Shown: piece by piece, positions 33,269 to 44,379 of the stretch
Layout: every line of letters begins with the position of its first letter
Position numbering within the stretch: position 1 is the stretch's first letter
DNA from: Dichotomocladium elegans
Taxonomy: Eukaryota; Mucoromycota; Mucoromycetes; Mucorales; Lichtheimiaceae
Assembly: GCA_025716815.1 (NCBI GenBank)
Contig: JAIXMN010000004.1
Location: 1,860,001-1,924,000, forward strand
Direction: 5' to 3'
DNA length: 64,000 nt
Notes under the pieces: model-generated
The model's database searches: none
What the model saw: the letters and a program-made list of their open reading frames with translations, nothing else
Told to the model about the DNA's origin: nothing
Translations under genes and position numbers: made by a program

Positions 33269-36156
33269 TGGTGCATTTCATTTATAATAGTCCCAAGTTC
33301 GACTTTGTTTCAATTTGACAATTTTAATTACCGCTACTATATTAGGTAATTTTTTTTTCTTAGTCGTATGTGCCAATGCGCCGATGGCTCTTGTAGGTGC
33401 GCGATGAAAATTTCTGGACCTGCTCAGCTGCTGCATTTGCATCCAGGTCTTGAGAATAAGCCTCTATGTACCGCCAGGCTCGGTTATAAAACCGGCGAAT
33501 CATAGATGGCGTTTCGTTGGGAGGAGATATCGTGTCGAGAAAGCTTGGAAGGTTTTCTTTCAAGCTTCTAAACGAGTAGTCACAGCGCACTCGAGCTTCA
33601 CGTTTGGCAGCACCCCAGTAGCGCTCAATCCAGTTGCATTCGCAGTGGAATTTTGGATAGAGCTCAAAGATATGGCCGCTATTTTCCACTGTTTCCTGCA
33701 AGGCTGTACGCTGTGAGCGGAAGTCAGGCTGCGCAGCAAGCAGATGCTTCGCACAGCATTTGGTGTCCTCCGCCGCGTTACCATTGCATTCCATTCTCCA
33801 TGTCTTGCCAGGTCGATAAGGGTCTTTATCAAGCCATAGCCCACGTTCCCTAAGGATACCTTCAATCCCTTTGTAGAACAAGTTTAGAAGTATAAAGCGA
33901 CATTCCTTTCTATATACAAAAAAGTACCTTTAAAATATAGGATGTCGCGCTTCTCACTGGTGACAATTGTATGGCCATGCTTGCGTTTCTTTATATTTTC
34001 CTGGCGTTTGATATACATGCTTTGGGGTACATGCATTTCTTCGCCATCATGGCCCTTTGCCGTAAAATAGCCGTTTCTGAAATGGTACTTTTCTCCCTCC
34101 TCAACTCGTTTCTCAGATCTTGTCATTCTCTGCACCAAAAGTGCGTCGGGAGCGAATGCATTGTGGTTGCTACTCTGGTCAAACACAAAAAGAGCTTTAC
34201 AACCAGGATGCAGCTTCTCAAAGAGCGGAATTACATCATTCTTCAATTGACGTAGCATATGCTCGCTAGTCCAATATCCAGAACGCCCGACACCCGCCTC
34301 AAAAAACACTCTGGAGATATTATCTCCATCCCGCATGGTTCCATGGCATGCGCACTGAAACTCGCTAACCATGATAGACATTCCGGGGGATTTGTTTCGT
34401 AGTACTGTCTCACCCGCTGCTAGCCAAAGAACTTGTTTACCGTCATTCGCATAAAATGTGGACTCGTCGTGGGTAACCATTACTAGCATCTTCTCTTTAT
34501 CTCGTAGTGTAGGTTTGGTGACGTTGTCCATAAACTCCCCGGAAAAGCTCTCCATCATTGCTCGGTAGGCCACCATCCGCCGCGCCCACTGCTGACGATA
34601 TGCAACGACATCTTCACGCTCGTGGCCATCATAGTAAACATCTTTCACATGGGGACTATGGCGGAAGCCCCACTCATTCATATAGCGCCAGAGGGTAGTC
34701 TGGCTCACATTGCCTGGTGTACCAAGTGACTCTGGGATTGCGGTTTCATTAACAAACTTTAAGATGTTGATGATGCTTCGAGTCTCAGGTTTCTGGTCAC
34801 GAATCCATGTGCAGATGGTGTCAGCAAGTACTTCATCAGACAAGGCTGAGAGTCTTTTCGCATGTGCGCCTTGATGATGGGCAGAAACGTAGCCAAAATC
34901 AAGGAATTCTTTTGCCCACTGACGAATAACCTTTGGGCGGTAGTGTTGCGATGGCGTAAGCCAAATATTGTTGGCAGCATGTTGAGAAGCAATGACAGAA
35001 TTCTTTCCTTCAAGACGACAGATAAGATACTTGTGTACTGCACGAAGTTTGCAAAGCTGGAATGGATTGATATTGTCACTTGCTGTGATGGCAGAAATGC
35101 GAGGCTTTATAAGTGCTTCAAGCCTCGTAGCGGCATCCCGGAATCCTTCCTTCTCGTCAGTTTCATCGGCTGAAGACATCGTTTTTATGGCATCTTCTGG
35201 TGTTGCTAATGCCTGTTGATGGGTGAACCCAAAAGCTGTGAGCTTCTGAGACATGTCTGCGGCAGCCTTTAGTGCTTTTTTGTTTCGCCAAGCAGTAGTC
35301 CGAGAATCTTTTGAATAAGAGCCTCGCAGGTGGCTGTCAGCTTTTACAGTCCACGCCAATGGGAGTGCGATTATAGAGGCAATATCATCCCCTGAAAGTC
35401 CAAGGATATCTGGATCTTCAATTATCTCGGGAACATCGTCAACCATTTCAACTTCTTCCATGCAAGGGCTGTGGGAAACTGGTACCCCAGCCCTGAGCCT
35501 TTGTCTTTCTTTCATCAGCTTCTGTCGTTTTGATAGTGGTGGCATAATAAGAGGAAAGAGAGAGAGAGTCTATGTAAAAAGGATGAAGTTTTTTTTATGG
35601 CGCTGTAATGAGGTATCTTTAGACTCAGACTACTTTTACAACTCCGCTCTAGCTGCAAACGTGTTTTTATGCTTATAACTTCACAACAAAGACACAAAAT
35701 ACAATTATAACAAAGTAGGTCTCTTCATATCACATTATTAAACATTTTGACTTCTTTCAAATTATAAAAGACTTCATTGATCGGATTTTATCAGCCAAAA
35801 TGGCGGCATCAAGGCGATCGGATAATATATTTGCCTTGAGCGGCAGTCGGTAGTTTATATACCTGGACAAATTTGGTTGGCGCGAAACCCAATGGGAGGG
35901 AGCCTCACCTCAGCCAGGTATTTATAAACTCAGATAACTGTTTCAATTTCCTGACTCCAGGCCTAATCTGCAAGACTTTGAACCCTGATAAGTTTGCCAA
36001 TACTTCGTTAAAATAAATTCTAGAAAAGTAGTTTCATTCTTTACACCTCAAAGAACATATCTACTTCGTTGAAAATAAAAAAAAATCTCCTTTGATTTTT
36101 TTATCAGCCTCTAAAAAATCCCAAAAATTAGGGACTATTATAAATGAAATGCACCA
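33269..36156 (-). mobile_element. DDE transposon copy B, 2,888 bp, intact, inverted relative to copy A
   Basis: Reverse-complement counterpart of the element at 18641-21528. It has the same length, the same 26-bp inverted repeats and an identical transposase translation; a compared noncoding stretch including a nine-base poly-T run also matches. TA flanks both sides (33267-33268 and 36157-36158). The flanking sequences differ from those of copy A, so this is an independent insertion or the product of a rearrangement, not an assembly echo of the same site. Confidence 0.93.
33360..35545 (-). CDS. Transposase of DDE transposon copy B
   Basis: Two exons (33928-35545 and 33360-33868) encode 708 residues identical to the copy A enzyme, including the presumed catalytic Asp360, Asp456 and Glu621. 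No stop or frameshift is present, so both copies should be able to make enzyme if transcribed and spliced. Confidence 0.85.
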
Positions 36157-37199
36157 TATCTTGTTCGTTCGACTACAGTCTCATCGCCTGCCGTTTGTAA
36201 ATACATACTGGATAATTCCAATCCAAACGCTTTTAGCATCTGTACCAAGGGAGCTTGTCAATAGCGCTCGGGTCTTAGTCCCTAACAACACTGAAAAGCC
36301 TGTATTCGTTGGTGATCGAGCTCTGCAATGCGAGAAACGACACTCATATCAATCCAGTGAAAAGTTTTCAACGTGTCGATCAGATACCAACTGGTCCTTG
36401 ATCTCGGTTATAACTGTCTATATATCATTTGTTATTTAGTAACAATAAACAGCTTCCAAAGCATGTATAGCGTGTTTCTTTACGGTATATTTATCATCAG
36501 ATGCATCGAGTGTCCACTCAGGCTCAACTGAATTTCACTAGTATTCCTCGGAGGTCACTCGGCCGAGTTTCGCGAAAATAATAAGCTAATGGTCTTCATG
36601 TAATCAGGAGCTGTAAGGTACAGCTCTCTGATATGCGACATTCTATGTGAAAGGTGTCAATAATGGGCACGATATATATCCGTCGTCTGTTGACTCCTCC
36701 AGTACTCACTTGTGTCTTTCGTATTGTGCGGACACAGGCAAACTATGATAATCCGATTTTCTCGCCAACATATCAAATTTAAGCTATCCATCTACCTTAT
36801 ACGAAAACCATATTCTAGTACGAATTGACGATAGGTACCGAATAGGCTTGTGCTATAAAGAAACTAAATAGTAATATGGAATTTTTTTTACTAAAAGGCA
36901 TTCGTATGTGAGCATATTAACTATAAGAAATACTGCCATCGTTTATATTATGCCCTAGTGAGTCTGTCCCTTCTAGAAATCATGTCATAGATGAGAACGT
37001 GTGCGGAGCATATGCTACTCCTTAGAATGTAACGTCCAAGGGTCAGAAAAAGTCGGTTTTGTTGTAACGTGGGATCTTAGGATTTCATACAACGCAAAAG
37101 TTCCAAGGCGCCAATAAAGTAGTCAGTTGCGTCCACGAAAAAAAAGGTGTCACACGAAGACTTTTGCAAATCCACCTCTATAAAAATACATTAGATTTT
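36157..37199. other. Intergenic, no feature recognised
   Basis: AT-rich DNA to the right of transposon copy B. Short open frames only; no motif recognised. Confidence 0.4.
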
Positions 37200-37990
37200 C
37201 CCGGGCCTGTCGATCCTTTCAGATGAACTATTCTGAAACGAGGGATGGATACCTGCTATTTGGTGAGGAATTGTATGTACTCCCACCAACTTTGTTCCCA
37301 CGCAGAAGACTGTGTAGTTCATCTTGCGATGGTAATCCTGAGCTCAGTGTTACGCATATCTGCTAAGCAAAAGAGAACGGACATTCTGGTGAAACGAGGA
37401 GTAAGTTCAAGCACTGTTGTACGGCACGTAATGACCAGGACAATGTCGGATTTCTCAAACCGGTGCTTGTGAAAGTTCTAAGTGGGCCAGCTTTAGCAAA
37501 CAGCTAGGATTGCATGTTTTTACAGTAAACTAATGTCCATTGCAATACGAAACCAACTCTGGCAGAGATATTAAGAAATTTGAGCGAGGGGCCATTCACC
37601 TACTCTCTCAATGGAGGGTATATGATTGCTATTTATGCAACCTTGACAAGGATCCAATTGGTAACCGAAGGGCAGATAATGAAAGAATTATAGTGTCCAA
37701 AACGATGTCCATCGATTGTCACTAAAAAGGGCTCAATATCTGCTTGTAGACAGGGAGTTTGATGCTAATATCCAAGAGCATGTTGAATGGGACATGCCTG
37801 AGACTGACTTTAGAAGAAGGAAATATACTTCCCTTGATCATTCTGTATTCCATGTTATTCCAAGGAATGCGACTTCCGGAATGGTTACAGACACCAAAGG
37901 CAAGAGCAAAAGAAACCATAGTATTTTTTTGGGGGGAGCGGCCACGGCATCAGCCATACTTCACTGCGGCGTGTGGCCTCAGCCGATAAC
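37200..37990 (+). pseudogene. Decayed Tc1/IS630-like transposase, relic 1
   Basis: Broken frames resemble the transposase family seen more clearly at 44380-45540 and 49085-49520. Around 37270-37480 are NPELSVTHISAKQKRTDIL and VKRGVSSSTVV, matching the N-terminal lead-in of the other relics. Around 37745-37880, LLVDREFDANIQEHVEW followed by SVFHVIPRNATSGMV matches the first catalytic-Asp block (usually VFIDEAGFDINM, then SVIGAIS). Many stops lie between. The third catalytic block is not seen. Confidence 0.5.
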
Positions 37991-39324
37991 CTAGAAAAGA
38001 AAAAGAGCAAGTCATTCTGAAGTTACAGGAAAGGCATATTATTACAACGTTCCTGCGGCTATATACAACAAAGGGAATGGACAAGTATGAATATTGAAGG
38101 CTAATGGATAATGTACCTTTTCAAAGTATGAGAATGTCTTTAAGCAACCGCATTTAGGGTAGAATAACATTTTCCTTCGCCTGTCTATGAGTCCTTCCTT
38201 TCGTTCCTCTATTTCCATGTTGAAATGTAGCTTGCCGAACAGAAAAAGAAGAGGGCTTTCTTGACAGCTTGCTGGCTGGCAAAACGACGAACGCACACGC
38301 GCTTGTGCAACTGTGTGTAATTATGAGCCAGAGACGATTAGGGGAGGATCCACTGTAGACAACGTTAGCTGTGCGATTGGCGAGGCTGGGTTTTGGGCCC
38401 ACACCTGTATTGCGCCCCAATCCAATGCTACTAGATTGGCTGTGGACCCACTGAAAAGTGGTACAAGGCAAGTCGATCACAAACCCTTTGCAAATTTAGA
38501 AATGAGGTGGTTAATAGTTGATGCTAATGTACTTTTGTTTCCCTCGTACAAGGAGCTATCTTTATCCGTATTATTTTTTATATTCAGGCGTTTTGAATAA
38601 AGCATAAAAGTAAAGGACGCACTGTCGTGTAGATGGTCTTTTTATAGAAATGATGTTACGAGCTGAGGAGAGGGGGCGTGCACTGTCGGGGTTGCGAGGG
38701 TCAAGAAGGAGCGCATGTGTCTCGCGCTAGGTGTGTGGCTGCGCCATCATGCGTTTGCTTGAGGCACGTTTTTTGTAACCCCCGACATGTACCACGACGT
38801 GGCGCTGCCACTGGTTCTATCGATGCAATGGAAAAGGTGTAGAGCAGTTTGGTGGACATCACGGCATTTCGACCTTGTCGCGGTCAGGCTAGTGGGCATC
38901 AGCACCGTATCTTCAACAGCCCATTTAGCCACACTAGCAGAAGATACAAAGGCAGGAGCAAATCGGTGTTGTATGGATAGCCAGACTCGGCAAATTGACC
39001 AGCCACACAGACGCACACAGCATCACACGAATCTGGCATCGATCATAATCAGCTGCTCCTTCCCCCTTCTAGCCTCTTCAGCGCCCCCAAAAAAGATTGT
39101 GTGTCGGAAGAATGGGCTCCATTTTATCACATTGCCTTCTACTTTTCTCTCCTTCTTTCTCCTCTTCCCCTATCTTATTAATATTTGCCTATGGGCATTT
39201 GCCCATCATACCACCAAAGTGTGTGTAGTAAGACAACAACGATGCCTCGGAGTCCGCGTCCTCTGCCTTGTATTGATCGTAGTTTTGTAGCAGTTCTCGC
39301 TCCACTTGCTGCGATCTCCCCCGC
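37991..39324. other. Intergenic, upstream region of C2H2 gene
   Basis: No convincing gene. A CT-rich stretch (39125-39175) immediately upstream of the zinc-finger coding region fits a 5' untranslated region or promoter. An open frame at 38787-39290 has neither family motifs nor supporting splice sites. Confidence 0.4.
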
Positions 39325-40716
39325 ATGAGTTGCCGGACAATGGTATCCTCGCCTCATGTCGAACACCACCGAGATGGTCCTTCTTCCATCTCTTCGCTCC
39401 TAAATCGCACGAAAACATGCGACTCGCAGCAGGTTCCCAAAGAAGTCAGGTTATCATCGACACAAACACCGCCACGGCAAAAAAACGATCAACTGACCGT
39501 GGTAGCCAGCAACTGCGACTCTACACTCGTCTCACCGGTGTCACCCTATCAGCATTTACCAACGCCCAAAAGCCCTGCAGTGCCCTTATCGCAGCACAGC
39601 CATAGCGATGACAATAAATATATACTGAAAAGTAACCCATCACTTTCATCACCACCTGCGAGGACGACTGTGGTAGTCCACCATTACGAAATGATCCCGA
39701 GATCCACCGAAGATACAACCAGCGGCATATATGCATCTTTCTCCCTCAAAGACACGTCCTCGTCAGCTCGACTTCATAATCATAGCAACAACAAGGTTCC
39801 CGCCACATCCACACTGCGTCCATTTGCATGTACCGAGTGCGACCAGACCTTCAGTCGAGCTCATAACTTGAAATCGCACTTTGCAACTCATTCAACCGAT
39901 CGTCCTTTCAAGGTAGATTAATCACAGAAGTTTCAGTAGCGATGCTAAATCCACATAACATCATTGCAATACTCTACAGTGTGATTCATGTTCTGCCAAA
40001 TTCCGTCGACTCCACGATCTGAAGCGTCACCAGAAGCTCCATACCGGCGAACGTCCCTACACTTGTAGTACTTGTCAACGCGGTTTTTCGCGACTCGACG
40101 CGCTTAATCGGCACCAACGGACCGAAGGTGGCTCCGCGTGCCATTATCGACGGCGTAATACTACACCGATAATCAAGGTTGAAGAAACAATGATGTCCAT
40201 CGCAAAACCAGCACCAACACCCAAAACACCGCCACCAACAACACGTGAGCGACCCATCATCCCACACCTCGACCTACAACATCTTAATAGTAGCGATCGT
40301 ATCACTCTTCCGTCCCCTAAAGCACATCTCCAACGTACCATCCACGCCACTCCTTCGCCACTATCGTCACCTCCTCATTCATTTCCCGAGGAACAGTACT
40401 ACCATCGCTTTCCTTACCCCTTATCTGAGTCACCCAAAAACTTCGCCTCTCTGCAGGCAGCTTATGCCCAGCTTTATGACCAATATCATAGTATTCAAGA
40501 AGGAATACATAGCCGAACGCTCGCAAATGAAGATGAAGTCAAGCTACTTAGACAGTCGCTTTACGACCTGCAAGTGGAGGTAGCAGCCACAATGTAATGC
40601 TACGCGTCAAAGTTCTTACCAAAGCTTTTTTTTATCTTTAGAATCGAGTGTTGCGATCCCTGGTTGTTGAACGACACCCAACAAATGATGACGCTATGAA
40701 TGAAAACAGAATATAA
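39325..40716 (+). CDS. C2H2 zinc-finger transcription factor with three fingers
   Basis: Three exons (39325-39912, 39980-40579, 40642-40716; introns 67 and 62 bases) give 420 residues. After ~165 Ser/Pro/Thr-rich residues come three C2H2 fingers: FACTECDQTFSRAHNLKSH, then KCDSCSAKFRRLHDLKRHQK (created across the first splice), then YTCSTCQRGFSRLDALNRH. Linkers STDRPF and TGERPY are of the DNA-binding type. The third finger ends with RTEGGSACH rather than a normal His spacing. The C-terminus has a leucine heptad coiled coil formed across the second splice (DEVKLLRQSLYDLQVE joined to NRVLRSLVVERH), likely for dimerisation. A nuclear, sequence-specific regulator is likely. Start is uncertain; Met at residue 6 is an alternative. 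Confidence 0.82.
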
Positions 40717-40999
40717 AAAAAATGACAGCAACAGAAGTTGCGGGAGAGGGAAGGATACTCGACTACCTTATTTCCAAAACGTATAAATTTTGTATGTGAA
40801 ATCGCCTTGTTCGCGAACAGAAAATATTATTTCCACCTCTTTACACTGTCATTTACCAACTGGCTCATACCAAGTGTATTCCAGATATGCACACGGCGAT
40901 AACAATTTTTTATAGCATCATCAGGATACTTTAAGACCCTCAAGTCTCCCTATCGATTACTCTAGGACAATCGATGGATTATTAACCCATCCTAAAATA

Positions 41000-41205
41000 G
41001 CACATTATGCTCTTCATTGAAAATATGTAAAGGGCCTCTGTCTCTACGTTTTTTAAAATTGCTGCCATGGTCTTTTTCGTGCTCTAATACCCATCGCTGT
41101 GTTGAATGGACATGGATTCCCAGCTTGTTTGCAGCAGCTGATGAACTCGAGCCCTTCTCAAACATCAGTTTGAAGAATCTGAGCTTGTCTTTGTCGGTGT
41201 AGCCT
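41000..41205 (-). pseudogene. Decayed Tc1/IS630-like transposase, relic 2 (helix-turn-helix part)
   Basis: One minus-strand frame reads YTDKDKLRFFKLMFEKGSSS, then AAANKLGIHVHSTQRWVLE, then RRDRGPLHIFNEEH. This is the N-terminal DNA-binding helix-turn-helix of the same family as the other relics, followed by the GRPRIL-type hook. It is the cleanest copy of that domain in the window, but no DDE domain follows. Confidence 0.65.
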
Positions 41206-41598
41206 CACATAAAGTCTGCTTCTTTTATCTGCATTCTTTTGCTTGGAGATTTGTGTAGTACCAAAATAAGGGCTATCCTTGCGCGAGATAGACTACGCAG
41301 ATATTCTGTGGAGAACAAAGTGGATTGAAGGGAGCACCTTTCCTCTTCAACGACGTGGTCTCATTTCTGAATGCAAATTGGGTATAAAGGAAGAGGATGC
41401 GACTTTTGGAAAAGCGGTGTATAGATGAATTGAGCATGCAAATAAAAATATTATATCAGTACATACAGGTTTTCATCGTGATACCATACAAAAAGAGTTT
41501 GGGTGGGACAGGGAGGAGAACAGAGAAAAAGCAACAGTAAAAGAGGTATCATGGTATTCCGTTTCTATACCTACGTGCAGGGATGCTCTCATGAAATG

Positions 41599-41686
41599 CA
41601 TATATATATACATATATATATATATATATGAATGTATGTATGAATGTGTGAATTAATGTGTGTGTGAATGTGCGTGCGTGCGTTTG
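41599..41686. repeat. AT/TG/CG compound microsatellite
   Basis: Runs of TATA, then GAATGTATGTATGAATG, then TGTGTG and GTGCGTGCGTGCG just downstream of the AF10-like stop codon. Confidence 0.85.
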
Positions 41687-41711
41687 TTGCGATGCTATGC
41701 AGACTTCGTGA

Positions 41712-43866
41712 TTATAAAGAATAATGACGAGAGGAAGAAGAGCGTATATATTGATGGTTTCGGGCCATATCCTCGGCTTGTTCTGTAATGAGTTGCATGT
41801 CATGCTTGGGAATGCTATCAACCCCGGTTCTCGTCAAGAGCAACTGTAATTCTGAGATGAAGTCTTCGACGTTGTTCCTGGTCACTGGCCTGCCGTCTGA
41901 AGGACGAATATTGAGGCCCAAGAATACGTCAGTGGCTTTGCGTTTGAATTCTTGAAGCCGCCAGTTTTCAGATTTGAAACTCTCGATTTCACGATTGATC
42001 CTCTTCAGGCGGCGCTCAGCATCCCAACCTTCATGTGCAATGTATGAGTACGTACACCAAATGAAGTTTAACAAGCAGGTGTTATACATACGGTTTTGAA
42101 GAAAGATTTCATCTCGTAACTCTGCCATCTTTGTTTTTATTGCGAGCGCTTGGGCCTCCGTCACCATCGTGTCATTTATGGTTGCGGAATCCGTTGGTTT
42201 CCGAGGCCTAATGTGCAAGCCATGATTTTCTTAATGAGTCCGCAACAAATAATGATGTTCAGTAAAGCAAACCAAGCATACATACATAGAAGAAGGGGGT
42301 ATACTGCTTAATGGCGTATGTCTTCGTCTGTCTTGCTATAAAGCACCCATTTTCCAATCAACTCATTTTTCACATCCTGGGGACGTATTCTTATTTCTCA
42401 TACCTCGTTGTTGACTATGGGATGTTTTAGTGGAGGGGCGTCGTTCCGATGTTGTTGCTGGCTGTTTGTCGACCCGAGATGAGCACGATTGGGGAGCTTT
42501 TGCTTCTGTGGTTGCTTCTGTGGGATATGGGGCGAAGATGGGCTAGTAATGACCGGAGGAGATTGAGTTTGTGGCAGCTGCTGTCCCGAAGAAACAGGAG
42601 GGGAAGGGATCTTGACGGTCTGAGTCAATCTGGCTCTTTCCATTTCAGATTTTCGACGCTTGGCTTCAAAATGATCGCGATAAGACCGGACAGTAGTAAG
42701 TGGCGGTCGCATTTGTACATCCTCTTCCGGCTGCTGCGCAGATGCAGTTCCCATTTGATCATCCGAATCGTCATCTTCCCCTTCATCGCTCCAAACAGAG
42801 CCAGATGGTCCTTCCCGCCGTTTCTTGTTGCGGATCGTTTGTACCGTGAGTCCTCTGTTATAATTCTCCTCGCCCTCACTCGGATCCTCTCCTTCTTTCA
42901 CCATCGGGCTCGACGTCGTGGAGGACGACGTTATTGACATAATTGCTGTAGAGCCGGACCTCTTTGTGCGTAATGGACGGGATTGATGAGTTTTGCAGCG
43001 CGGCGAGTAGTCCGTAGGTACTGTTTTAGCGACTGAAATGAGGCCGTCTTTGATACCGCAGGTTACGTGAAAATATCTGTAAGATCACGTTTAGGTAAGA
43101 AATCATGCATATTTAGTGTAGTCAAATGGTGGTACTTGCGAGGAGCATGACGGTACCTCGCATGGAATGGTCATGCCATCCTTGCGAGCACAAATCACAC
43201 ATTCCTAAAACACAACCATGGCAAACCATCAGATTGGGAATAAAACTCCGATGTGGTTTTTCTTTTTCTTACATGGCTATCCAATTGTGTTCTTGTGACA
43301 TCGTATGGTTCCAAAGTATGATCGATGGCTTTGTTCCATTTTGCGCATACTACGTGCACGTATTCACCCGCCTTTGTTGTCAGCTTGAATGCTCCCGAAG
43401 AAAGTGGACAGCATCTAGTACGCTTTTGTTTATAAAATCAGACATTTTTATGCAGTTATTGGATGCCGTATATCCTCCTACCACTGGCTTATTCCGACGC
43501 TTGTTCTCGCATTTTTGACAGTACCACGCACCATCGGGGATTGTGTCCACACCATAGCATTCTGTCATTGCAACAAATGGGTCAACAAACAATAATATGT
43601 GACTAGGTACGTATGTATAAAACGTATTTTACCTCGATGTACAGGAATATTGCAGCCTTTATGACGTGAATAGATTGAGTTTAAGTTATGAAAAAGTAAT
43701 TTGCAGTATATTTTACCTTCACCATCGCAGAATATGATGGGATTTTTTTTTGTAGATCTGTCACTCTCACAAATACAACAGCAGCCCTAGCAGAAGGGAT
43801 GGTCAAGATTCATGGTTTGGTCCACCCAAACAGACAGTATATAAGGTATACCTCTTCCAATGCCAT
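41712..43866 (-). CDS. AF10-like PHD/extended-PHD chromatin protein
   Basis: Ten exons (43852-43866, 43717-43786, 43633-43656, 43482-43561, 43273-43422, 43140-43204, 42404-43076, 42286-42335, 42092-42207, 41712-42028) give 519 residues with every phase matching. A PHD finger starts almost at the N-terminus (EEGCCCICESDRS, PIIFCDGEGCNIPVHREC, DGAWYCQKCE). An extended PHD follows (CCPLSSGAFKLTTKAGEYV, HVVCAKW, ECVICARKDGMTIPC, CSSYFHVTCGIKDG). This N-terminal tandem and its spacing match AF10/AF17 (MLLT10/MLLT6), which read histone H3 and assist Dot1. The middle is acidic and Ser/Pro/Gln-rich. The C-terminus is a coiled coil (RWDAERRLKRINREIESFKS, ENWRLQEFKRKATDVF), where AF10 proteins have their leucine-zipper region. 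Exon 3 has 24 bases; intron 43077-43139 uses a GC donor (GCAAGT). Confidence 0.85.
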
Positions 43867-44379
43867 CGAAAAAGACTTGTCTGAACAATAAAAGATATAG
43901 GGGAGCGGATGCAGAAGCGATATGAAGATGGGAAATGAAAAAAGAGAGAGAAAGAGAAGGTACTAACGGGAGAGGGAAGATGTATCAGGTACGCACGCGC
44001 GCTTGTGTACGTAAATGGGTGTAAAAGCCCTAGGGTTGATTACACAAAAAATTGAAGGAGCGCAACCTGGGCGATGCGTGTTGTTCGCTCAAGAAAAAGG
44101 GGGGAGGTGCGAGGGAGAGAAAAAAAAAATTATTGCTGATGAACAGCAAAAGGGAAGTGAGCTTCCATCCTCGGCAGACGAATTTAAAGACAACCGTAAA
44201 CGCAGTCACATTATTGAATCGTTTCCCGCCTCCCCCTCCCAAGCACCAAATGAAGGTATCCTAGCAATTCTGAAGTCTTGTTTTAACCAGAAATCTTTAC
44301 GCGTGATGACAAAGCAATGTTGCATGCACGGCGAAAGATGTCGCACAATAAAAGCTTCGCAAATCCATCTTTATATTTT
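43867..44379. other. Intergenic, upstream region of AF10-like gene
   Basis: Purine-rich runs and poly-A at 44120. No gene recognised; presumed promoter of the minus-strand AF10-like gene. Confidence 0.45.

Larger units (their letters stand above)
40717..41711. other. Convergent intergenic region with a transposase relic and microsatellite
   Basis: Space between the convergent C2H2 and AF10-like genes. It contains Tc1-like relic 2 (41000-41205) and a microsatellite (41599-41686). Nothing else is recognised. Confidence 0.5.

Noticed and set aside
38787..39290. Plus-strand open frame of 167 codons upstream of the C2H2 gene
   Set aside because: Low-complexity, CT-rich second half and no motif; more likely 5' untranslated sequence.
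42308..42376. 22-codon coding-looking island between exons 7 and 8 of the AF10-like gene
   Set aside because: Using it would require a 27-base intron and it ends in a stop. A normal 68-base intron followed by a 50-base exon fits all phases and joins the C-terminal coiled coil.
42449..42937. Plus-strand open frame of 162 codons
   Set aside because: Antisense of the large coding exon 7 of the AF10-like gene.
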